From the NCBI RefSeq assembly GCF_031624395.1, contig NZ_JAMQON010000006.1:1-64000 (forward strand): 64,000 nt of DNA, in the 5' to 3' direction. Below the pieces are notes generated by a model that saw only the letters and a program-made list of their open reading frames with translations, made no database searches and had not been told where the DNA came from. The DNA comes from Halomicroarcula saliterrae. GTDB taxonomy: Archaea; Halobacteriota; Halobacteria; Halobacteriales; Haloarculaceae. Below, one piece after another: positions 23,847-30,919 of this stretch; position 1 is the stretch's first letter; each line of letters opens with the position of its first letter. The translations under genes and the position numbers were made by a program.

Positions 23847-25268
23847 ATGGTCTCCGAGCAGACGGGCGCCCACGTCAGCCCGTCCGTGGCCGGCGAGTCC
23901 CGGGCCACCGGTGAGGGCGTCGAGGTGACCGACCGCGCCACCGGCGACGTCCTGGCGACGGTCGAGACGGCCGACGACGGGACGCTCTCGGACGCGGTCG
24001 AGTCCGCCTCGGCGGTGATGCCGACGCTCCGGGAGACGCCGGCGCTCAGACGGGCGGAGTGGTGTGAAGCTATCGCGACCGGTGTCCGGGAGCGCAGGGC
24101 CGAACTCGCTGAGAGCGTCGTCCGCGAATCGGGGACGCCGATAGCGAGCGCGCGGACCGAGGTGGAGAGCGCGGCCGAGCAGTTCGACCGGGTCGCCGGT
24201 GAGCTGCGGTCGCTGACCGGCGAGTACCGGACCTGGACGACGGTCGAGCGGACCGGCGACAACTCGCTCGTCAGGGCGGCGCCGCTGGGCGTCGTCCGCT
24301 GTCGCCCGGCGGCCCGTGCGCCCCTCGCCACCGCGGCCCTGCAGGTCGCCCCCGCCATCGCGGCCGGCAACAGCGTGCTGTTGAACCCGCCGACCACGGC
24401 GTCGGTCACCGTTTCGAAACTCGCCGAGATAGTCGACCCCCACCTCCCGGCGGGGGCGTGCAGCTTCGTCCCCAGCGTCTACGTCGTCGCGAAGGGCAGC
24501 GAGACCGCCACAAACGACGTGGCCGCGGTCATCGACTCCCGGTCGACCGCCGCGCCGGGCGCGACCGGCCACCCCGGCGTCACGCGGTTCGATCTGCAGC
24601 TGGGCGGGACGGCGACGGCGCTCGTGTTCCCGGACGCCGACCTCGACGCGGCCGCGGCGACCATCGCTGGCGACGGCCCGAGCGGCGTCGACCGGCGACT
24701 CGCCGGTGCCAGCCACGTTCTCGTCCACGACTCCGTCCGGGCCGAGCTCGTCGACCGCATCGCCGAGGAGCTGGCGAGCTGGACCGCCGGCGACCTGTTC
24801 GACGAGGCCACGTCGGTCGCACCGCTGCGCGACGAGGAGCACGTCCAGCGCCTGACGAGTCGGCTCCGGGACGCCGTGGCGAGGGGCGCGGAGCTGGTCC
24901 GGGGCGGCGAGGCCGACGGGCTGACCGTCGAGCCGACGCTGGTCTCGGACGTACCCGCCGACGCGGCGCTGCGCCGCGAGGAACAGCTCGGTCCCGTGGT
25001 TCCGGTCACCGCCTTCGGCTCCCAGTCGGACGCCCTGCGTATCGCGGACAGCACCGGCCCCGCACTCGCAGCGACCGTCTTCACCGACAGCCACAGCCGG
25101 GCGATGGACGTCGCCGCGGCCATCGACGCCGGGACGGTCCGTGTGCACGGCCCCGACGCGGCCGGCGCGGTCAGCGTCGAGCGCGACCGGCTCGGCGGTA
25201 TCGGTGGACAGGGCGTCCAGGAGTCAATCACGCGGCTCACGCGGACCAAGCGGGTGGTCCAGCGGTGA
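23847..25268 (+). CDS. ALDH-superfamily protein lacking catalytic residues (probable pseudoenzyme)
   Basis: A 473-residue protein with the full aldehyde dehydrogenase fold: APAIAAGNSVLLNPP near 168, VFPDADLDAAA near 260, EEQLGPVVPV near 395 and ATVFTDSHSRAMDVA near 415. By my alignment the residues needed for catalysis are replaced. The oxyanion Asn is Arg157, the cofactor Lys is Asn180, the general-base Glu is Gln251, and the nucleophile Cys is about Leu285. It sits between fba and pfkB with 4-nt spacing and a GTGA overlap, so it is made with fructose enzymes. A regulatory or structural role is inference; no dehydrogenase activity should be assumed. Confidence 0.8.
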   Translation: MVSEQTGAHVSPSVAGESRATGEGVEVTDRATGDVLATVETADDGTLSDAVESASAVMPTLRETPALRRAEWCEAIATGVRERRAELAESVVRESGTPIASARTEVESAAEQFDRVAGELRSLTGEYRTWTTVERTGDNSLVRAAPLGVVRCRPAARAPLATAALQVAPAIAAGNSVLLNPPTTASVTVSKLAEIVDPHLPAGACSFVPSVYVVAKGSETATNDVAAVIDSRSTAAPGATGHPGVTRFDLQLGGTATALVFPDADLDAAAATIAGDGPSGVDRRLAGASHVLVHDSVRAELVDRIAEELASWTAGDLFDEATSVAPLRDEEHVQRLTSRLRDAVARGAELVRGGEADGLTVEPTLVSDVPADAALRREEQLGPVVPVTAFGSQSDALRIADSTGPALAATVFTDSHSRAMDVAAAIDAGTVRVHGPDAAGAVSVERDRLGGIGGQGVQESITRLTRTKRVVQR

Positions 25269-26155
25269 TTGGGACCGTCACGCTGAACCCAGCGGTCGAC
25301 CAGACCATGCGGGTCGACGGCCCGCTCGCGCCGGACGAGGTCATCCGCGTCGAGGACGCGCGGTTCGACCCCGGCGGGAAGGGTATCAACGTCTCGAAGT
25401 ATCTCACCGCGATGGGGACCGAGACCGTGGCGACCGGGGTCCTCGGCGGGTTCGTCGGCCGCCACGTCGCCGAGCGGCTCGAATCGGCCGGTATCGCGAC
25501 GGCGTTCGTCGACATCGAGGGGGTGACCCGAATGAACACCACCGTCCTCGCGGCGGACGACGAGTACAAGCTCAACCAGGCCGGGCCGCAGGTGTCCCCG
25601 GCCGACGTCGACGCCGTCGTCGAGAAGCTCCGGACGCGCTCGCCCGGGACGGTCGTCGTCGCCGGCAGCCTCCCGCCCGGCCTCGACAGCGACGCCATCG
25701 ACCGGCTCGCGCGGGCCGGCCCGTGGGAGACCGTCGTCGACGTCGACGGCCCCCTCCTCCGGGAGTTAGACGCCGAGTTCGAGCTCTGTAAACCGAACGT
25801 CACGGAGCTCGAAGCGGCCACGGGGCGGGAGATAACCGGCGTCGAGTCCGCCATCGAGGCGGCGCGGGAACTCCGCGGTGACCGGTTCGACCGAGTCCTC
25901 GCGTCGCTCGGCCCCGAGGGAGCCGTCCTCGTCTCGGCCGACGGGGTCGTCCACGAGCCCGCAATCGACTGTGAGGTCGTCGACACCGTCGGGGCCGGCG
26001 ACGCCCTGCTCGCCGGGGTGCTGGCGGCCACCGACGCGGGCGCTGACGACGCGGACGCGCTCCACGCCGGCGTCGTCAGCGCCACAGCGGCGGTGTCGAC
26101 CCAGGGAACGACGCTGCCGAGTCTGCCGGAGCCGACCGCGAGCGGCGTGGACTGA
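25265..26155 (+). CDS. pfkB: 1-phosphofructokinase (PfkB family)
   Basis: A 296-residue ribokinase-family sugar kinase starting at GTG 25265, overlapping the upstream TGA. N-terminal VTLNPAVDQTMRV and DPGGKGINVSKYLTAMG, middle VVAGSLPPGLD, and C-terminal DTVGAGDALLAG with catalytic Asp246 identify the 1-phosphofructokinase/tagatose-6-phosphate kinase group. With a fructose PTS upstream, the substrate is almost certainly fructose-1-phosphate. It ends the operon; the next gene is convergent after 24 nt. Confidence 0.94.
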   Translation: MIGTVTLNPAVDQTMRVDGPLAPDEVIRVEDARFDPGGKGINVSKYLTAMGTETVATGVLGGFVGRHVAERLESAGIATAFVDIEGVTRMNTTVLAADDEYKLNQAGPQVSPADVDAVVEKLRTRSPGTVVVAGSLPPGLDSDAIDRLARAGPWETVVDVDGPLLRELDAEFELCKPNVTELEAATGREITGVESAIEAARELRGDRFDRVLASLGPEGAVLVSADGVVHEPAIDCEVVDTVGAGDALLAGVLAATDAGADDADALHAGVVSATAAVSTQGTTLPSLPEPTASGVD

Positions 26156-26179
26156 GAACCGGCGGTGTCGAGGGCGACA

Positions 26180-27373
26180 CTACGGCGAGGTCAGCCCGTA
26201 GACGCTGCCGTCCGCGCTGGCGGTGAAGACGACGCCGTCCGCGATCGCGGGCGAGGCCTCGACCGACCCGTCGGTCGCGAGCTCCCACTGGACGAGCCCG
26301 TCGCCGGTCGAGAGGATGTACAGCGTGTTGTCGTCGCTGCCGACGTAGACGTTGCCGCCGGCGACCGACGGCGGCGACCGGACGGCGCCGTCAGTCTCGA
26401 ACGTCCACTGCTCGCCGCCGTCGGCCGTCGACAGCGCGCTGACGCTGCCGTCCGTGTTCCCGACGAAGACGGCCTCCTCGGCCACCGCGGGCGAGGCGAC
26501 GACCTCGCCGCCGCGCTCGCTTCGCCACTGGACGCTCCCGTCGGCCGCCGACAGGGAGAGCACGTCCCCGCCGCTGGTGCCGACGTAGACGGAGCCGCCG
26601 GACGCCGCCGGCGAGGCGTCGACCGAGTTCCCGGTGTCGAAGGCCCACTGCTCGGCCCCGTCGGCCGCCGACAGGGCGTACACCGTGTCGTCACCGCTGC
26701 CGACGTAGACGGTCCCGTCGGCCACCGCCGGCGTCGTCCGGACCTGCCCGCCGGTCTCGAAGGACCACTGTTCGTCGCCGTTCTCCGCGTCGAGCGCGTA
26801 CACGCTGTCGTCGCTGCTCCCGACGTACACGGTGTCGTCGACGACCGTCGGGGCGGCGGCGAACGGGTAGCCGCTCACCAGCGGGTTCCCCGACGCGCCG
26901 GCCTCGAACTTCCACTCCAGCTCGCCGCTGCCGGTCGAGAGCGCGTAGAGGTAGCCGTCGTAGCTCCCGACGTAGACGGTCCCGTCGGCCACCGTCGGCG
27001 AGGACCGGACGAGGTCGTCGGTCGTGAAGCGCCACTGTTCGGCGCCCGTGACGGCCGAGAGGCAGTAGACGTTCGCGTCGTTGCTGCCGACGTAGAGGCT
27101 CCCGTCGACGACCGTCGGGGAGCTAAACACCTGTTTCCCGGTGGGGAACTGCCACTGGACGATGACGTTCGTCGTCGGCCCCGTCTCCTGGGGCGCCGAG
27201 CCGGTGTTTGCGGCGTCGTATCCGAACGTCGCCCAGCGACCGATATCGGCGGGGATGGAGGGGTCACCGGTGGGGGTTCGGTTGTCTGAGTCGTTGGAAC
27301 AGCCGGCTATCCCGACCGCTCCAGCCACCCCCAGCGTCGCGAGATACCGTCGCCGCGTCTGTCGCCCGGACAT
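26180..27373 (-). CDS. Secreted PQQ-repeat beta-propeller lipoprotein
   Basis: A 397-residue exported protein. The N-terminus has twin arginines (QTRRRYLATLG) and a lipobox GIAGC with Cys25, so it is a Tat-exported, lipid-anchored protein. The body is seven or eight near-identical PQQ blades of the type DGTVYVGSGDDTVYALSAADG-EQW, giving an eight-bladed propeller on the cell surface. The DNA is correspondingly repetitive. The ATG at 27373 starts the signal; longer frames only add non-signal residues. Ligand and role are unknown. Bacterial BamB is the nearest named relative by fold, not by function. Confidence 0.85.
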   Translation of the reverse strand: MSGRQTRRRYLATLGVAGAVGIAGCSNDSDNRTPTGDPSIPADIGRWATFGYDAANTGSAPQETGPTTNVIVQWQFPTGKQVFSSPTVVDGSLYVGSNDANVYCLSAVTGAEQWRFTTDDLVRSSPTVADGTVYVGSYDGYLYALSTGSGELEWKFEAGASGNPLVSGYPFAAAPTVVDDTVYVGSSDDSVYALDAENGDEQWSFETGGQVRTTPAVADGTVYVGSGDDTVYALSAADGAEQWAFDTGNSVDASPAASGGSVYVGTSGGDVLSLSAADGSVQWRSERGGEVVASPAVAEEAVFVGNTDGSVSALSTADGGEQWTFETDGAVRSPPSVAGGNVYVGSDDNTLYILSTGDGLVQWELATDGSVEASPAIADGVVFTASADGSVYGLTSP

Positions 27374-27458
27374 GGGGCCCTCTTCCGAGTGGGCCGAAAT
27401 AAATCCATCCAATACGGTGCGAGAGGCCACCGCAGCGGCGCAGAACTCCCACAGCTCG

Positions 27459-27602
27459 TTATTCCACCGCGTAGCTCGCGATGTTGCGAGCCCCACAGGC
27501 CGGGCAGCTGTCGGTGCTCTCCTCGACGGTCCGCCCGCATTGCCGGCACTCGTGGACGACAGTCGGTGTGCGGGGCAACAGCGAGCGGAGCCGCTCAATC
27601 AT
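27459..27602 (-). CDS. Small zinc-ribbon protein
   Basis: A 47-residue protein starting at ATG 27602, opening MIERLRSLLPRTPTVVHECR. Two CxxC knuckles (CRQC at 19-22 and CPAC at 33-36) followed by Gly-Ala-Arg form a rubredoxin-like zinc ribbon. Small proteins of this build are abundant in haloarchaea and mostly uncharacterised. It is upstream of, and in the same direction as, the PQQ lipoprotein. Confidence 0.7.
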   Translation of the reverse strand: MIERLRSLLPRTPTVVHECRQCGRTVEESTDSCPACGARNIASYAVE

Positions 27603-28173
27603 CGGCACTGTCGAGGGCTGTCAGGTGGACAGGTCGGTTTGTTCGGGACATTGTCGGGCGTGTTACGTACCGTAGGCTCGTCCCCATCTATAATAGTTAG
27701 TCGGTAGTACAAGGAACGTATTCGACTGTAGTAACTGCATACTCTAAAGTTAACCTCTACGTAGTTGGAATGTAGACGGTCGCAAATTGGTTTTACGATT
27801 GAATGGAAGCGGAGCCTGTCTGACTGGTTCTCGTGTGGGACGTGGCTCCACAACCCGTGCCGTTGTCGGCTCGGAGGCCGGCATTTCTCGTCAGTTAGTC
27901 GTCGTGCTGGCGGTCGTCCTGCGCCGGGGCGACGGGAACCGCCTCGGTGACGCGGACGCAAAACCGCATGTCGTTGACCGTTAGGGAGTGGAAGTTACGG
28001 CCTCAGAGACGGTTTTAAAATTTCTCGACGGTTCTCGAAGAGTTTCAGCGCGCGAAAAGTTGCAGTAAAATGGGGTGAAAGACGCTGTATCGGGTGAACA
28101 AACGCGAATCCGTGCTAGGGGTCTGCCGTTTATATGGGGGTGGGGGAACATGGGTAGAACAAGCGATCCACCC
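27603..28173. other. Intergenic region with one promoter
   Basis: No convincing gene is visible. It is AT-richer than its surroundings around 27690-27780 and 28010-28060. A TATA box TTTATAT at 28129-28135 lies 39-45 nt before the ATG at 28174 and is the likely promoter of the two small plus-strand genes. Confidence 0.5.
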
Positions 28174-28419
28174 ATGTCCACGCTCGACCCCTCCAACCCC
28201 CGATTGCCCGCCCGCAAGAGCCACGTCACGGCAGTGATCGACCGCTGCCGGACGGCGCTCTGTGGCGCGGCCTTCTGGGCGAGTATCCCGCTTCCCCTGG
28301 TCATCGCCGCCGCGCTGGTGTCCGGTGCGGTCACCGCAGCGCCGCTGCTGGTCGTCGGACTCGTCCTCCTGAACGTCTGCTGTGCCGCCCTCGGCCACAC
28401 CTACTCCCCCAAGAGATGA
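28174..28419 (+). CDS. Small two-helix membrane protein
   Basis: An 81-residue protein. After a basic N-terminal stretch two hydrophobic helices follow: WASIPLPLVIAAALVSGAV and APLLVVGLVLLNVCCAALG. The start at 28174 follows the TATA box; a longer frame from 28075 is less likely. Its stop overlaps the start of a zinc-finger gene (ATGA), so the two are co-expressed. No named family is recognised. Confidence 0.65.
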   Translation: MSTLDPSNPRLPARKSHVTAVIDRCRTALCGAAFWASIPLPLVIAAALVSGAVTAAPLLVVGLVLLNVCCAALGHTYSPKR

Positions 28420-28595
28420 CCCTCAAACACCCGCCCACGTCCGAGCAACGCCCCGCCAAGGCCCGGCTGTTCTGCCCGACCTGTGACCACGAGAGCCCCC
28501 TCGACGGCGACTGGATCGGCGACGACACCACCCCGCGCCGCCGGCTGCTCTGTCCCCGATGTGGGGACTGCGTCGTCGACCAGCCGCGCGTCTGA
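28416..28595 (+). CDS. Small zinc-finger protein (two CPxC motifs)
   Basis: A 59-residue protein coupled by ATGA to the preceding membrane protein gene. CPTCDHESPL (residues ~20-29) and CPRCGDCVV (~48-56) can coordinate one zinc. It probably binds nucleic acid or protein at the membrane with its partner, but no function is known. It converges with the ABC permease gene after 8 nt. Confidence 0.7.
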   Translation: MTLKHPPTSEQRPAKARLFCPTCDHESPLDGDWIGDDTTPRRRLLCPRCGDCVVDQPRV

Positions 28596-28603
28596 GCCGG
28601 CCG

Positions 28604-29413
28604 TCACTCCAGTGGGTTCGTCCCCAGCGCGTTGAGCACGACGAGCGTCGCCACGGCGACGCCGACGAGGATGACCGCCACCGTGAACGCGTTCTCCACC
28701 CCGAGCGACTGGAAGGAGACCCATATCTGGACCGGCAGCGTCCGCGGGTAGAACGCGAGCATGATCGTCGCACCGAACTCCCCGATGGCGCGGGCGAACG
28801 CGAGCGTGATGCCGGCCAGGATGCCCGGCCAGGCCAGCGGCAGCGTCACCCGCCGGAAGGTCGCGAGTCGGTCCTGTCCGAGCGTGCGCGCGGCGTCTTC
28901 GAGGCTGCGGTCGACGCTCTCGAAGGCCGCTTTGGCCGTGATAACGACGAACGGTGAGGCGACAAACGTCTGCGCGAGGACGACGCCGACGAGCGAGCCG
29001 GTCAACCGAAGGCCGTTCGCGGCCGCGAGCTGACCGAGCAGTGTCCCCCGCCCGACGACCGTCAGCAACAGCATCCCGCTGACGACCGGTGGCAGGACGA
29101 GCGGGAGGACGACCAGCGAGGTCAGGACTGTCTGCAGCAGGCCCTCCGTGCGGGCCAGCCAGTACGCGAGTCCGAGCCCGAAGACGGTGGCTAACGCCGT
29201 GCTGAGCAGCGAGGTAGTCAGCGACGTCGCCGCCGCGGAGCGGACGGTCGGTGACCCCAGCCGCCGGACGACGGTTCCCGGTGGCTGGCTGAGGACCAGC
29301 GAGAGCAGCGGCACGAGGTAGTAACACAGGAGCAAGCCGCCGAGGACGAACGACACGGAGAGCCAGTCGAACCGCCCGACGACCGCCTCAGTTCGTGATC
29401 GATTCCGGGACAT
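28604..29413 (-). CDS. Molybdate/tungstate-type ABC transporter permease
   Basis: A 269-residue permease with six predicted membrane helices and the EAA loop EDAARTLGQDRLATFRRVTLPLAWPGILAG near residue 175, followed by AFARAIGEFGATIML, the typical ModB/WtpB/CysT signature. The ATG at 29413 overlaps the binding-protein gene by 26 nt. It would import an oxyanion such as tungstate or molybdate. The ATPase subunit normally next in the operon is missing; the following genes are on the other strand. Confidence 0.87.
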   Translation of the reverse strand: MSRNRSRTEAVVGRFDWLSVSFVLGGLLLCYYLVPLLSLVLSQPPGTVVRRLGSPTVRSAAATSLTTSLLSTALATVFGLGLAYWLARTEGLLQTVLTSLVVLPLVLPPVVSGMLLLTVVGRGTLLGQLAAANGLRLTGSLVGVVLAQTFVASPFVVITAKAAFESVDRSLEDAARTLGQDRLATFRRVTLPLAWPGILAGITLAFARAIGEFGATIMLAFYPRTLPVQIWVSFQSLGVENAFTVAVILVGVAVATLVVLNALGTNPLE

Positions 29414-30290
29414 TGCCAGTGTAGCGGGGGTAGTCGTCGGGGACGGTAAAGCCGAACTCGGTCAGGTACTCGCCCGTGATGTGCGCCTCGAAGACCTCGC
29501 GGGTCCGCTGTGACTCGTGTCGCAGCGTCGAGCCGTAGCTGATGACGTCGCCCGAGACGACGGTCCCGTCGGGCAGTTCGTAGCTGGTCGCCCCGTAACG
29601 TTCGGTCAGTGTGGGGTCGCTCAGGTCGATTTCGGCCGGGAGGTCCACGTAGTCGTAGCCCCGTTCCGTGGCCATGTTGCGGTACACGACGGCGGCGTCG
29701 ATAGCGCCGGTCTCGAACTGGCTGACGAGCTGGGTCTCCGGGTAGCGCTGGTCGGGCCCCGGGATGGCCTCCCTGAGGTCCAAGTCCGTTCCGTAGTAGT
29801 CGGTCGCCAGGTCGAGACAGAACAGCGTCCGGTAGCCAAGCGGGTCCAGGTCCGGGTCGGTCCGGCCCAGCGAGGTGTCGTCCTCCAGCAGCACGTCGTA
29901 CCACGGCGCACCGTTCGCGAGTCGCTCCCCGGCCGCAGTCTCGGGGTTGTAGACGACGACCAACGCGTTCGTGGCGAACTCGGCGACCCACTCGGCCGAG
30001 AGCAGCGCGTCGAACAGGGCAACGTCCGCGAGGGAGACGATGTCGGGGTCTTTCCGCCCGTCGGCGACCAGTCGGGCCACCACGGCGGAGCCGTACGCCT
30101 CCGGCTGGAGGCGCGCGTCGACCGCCGACCGGAGGCCGTTTTCGACGGCGTTGTTCAGACTCCCCGCGACGAGCAGCGAAACTGACGGGGAGCCTCCGAG
30201 AACGCCCGCACAGCCGCTCAGGCCACAGAGAGCAGTGGGCACCGCGGCGAGGAGCGCGCGGCGGCCGGTCGGCGAGTCACCCACAGTCAT
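29388..30290 (-). CDS. Extracellular oxyanion-binding lipoprotein (WtpA-like)
   Basis: A 300-residue substrate-binding protein. The signal has paired arginines (TGRRALLAAV) and lipobox GLSGC with Cys27. The mature part begins VSLLVAGSLNNAVE, as in WtpA/ModA proteins. ALVVVYNPETAAGERL, ETQLVSQFETGAIDAAVVYRNMA and the C-terminal TGEYLTEFGF follow. It captures tungstate or molybdate for the overlapping permease. A TATA-like TTATAG on the minus strand near 30315-30322 predicts a leaderless mRNA. Confidence 0.87.
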   Translation of the reverse strand: MTVGDSPTGRRALLAAVPTALCGLSGCAGVLGGSPSVSLLVAGSLNNAVENGLRSAVDARLQPEAYGSAVVARLVADGRKDPDIVSLADVALFDALLSAEWVAEFATNALVVVYNPETAAGERLANGAPWYDVLLEDDTSLGRTDPDLDPLGYRTLFCLDLATDYYGTDLDLREAIPGPDQRYPETQLVSQFETGAIDAAVVYRNMATERGYDYVDLPAEIDLSDPTLTERYGATSYELPDGTVVSGDVISYGSTLRHESQRTREVFEAHITGEYLTEFGFTVPDDYPRYTGNVPESITN

Positions 30291-30446
30291 GCACGTAATT
30301 TTCTATCTTTGACCTATAAGCCTGTCTCAAATAACGTACTGTGGTCGTGTGCCGGGCGAACACGACCACGTCACCGGACGGTGGGCGGGCGACAGGTGCT
30401 CCGCCCGGCCGACCCGTCGGTGGAGAGGCGCGATAAGAGTGGTTAG

Positions 30447-30680
30447 CCAGCGGTGACGACAGCCCAAATATATATATTCTAATATTTCAACTGAGTCCTG
30501 AACGTACCGGAGCGTACGCTTCGAGCGACTGTACTCGTCCGCACCGAGTTCGGGCACACGCTCGTTCCGAGCGCCGAGGTCCGGCCGAGACACTAGCTCG
30601 CGTCGCTCGAACGAACGGGACAGCTCCCCGAGCGAATCCCAGTTGATGACGTCGGCAGCAGTTATCTGCTCGGAAGTCAC
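30447..30680 (-). pseudogene. Remnant resembling the N-terminus of an Eco57I-like restriction-modification protein
   Basis: The stretch encodes TSEQITAADVINWDSLGELS followed by SFERRELVSRPDLG and ends without the rest of a domain. From memory, large haloarchaeal Eco57I-type methylase/restriction proteins begin with a very similar segment. Here the continuation degrades after about 80 residues and the frame has no convincing start. I read it as a decayed gene fragment. The surrounding 30291-30919 holds nothing else I can support. Confidence 0.4.
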
Positions 30681-30919
30681 ACCCGTCTTTGCGCTGCCAC
30701 CTATTTGAATCGGGGGTACACCGTTCCCTGGGTTACGGTGGCACAAGCGACGACCTGTTGGCGAGTCCGACCGCCGTCTCGGTTCGAATCGACCGGGCGG
30801 ATTGCAGCGAAGGACAGATTCTCTAGATATACGTTAGTCTGATATCTCTCCCGATAGGCCGAGCGTACCGTCGCGTTCGACGGATGCCAGAGTGCGTCTC
30901 ACGGGGCGTCGGCTGCCGG

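Noticed and set aside
23586-25148. 520-codon antisense frame over the ALDH-like gene
   Set aside because: Arg/Gly-rich shadow of a high-GC gene; the sense strand has a full ALDH fold and coupled starts.
30770-30800. TTCGAAT sequence looking like a tRNA T-loop
   Set aside because: The flanking bases do not pair as a T-stem and no cloverleaf can be drawn upstream.
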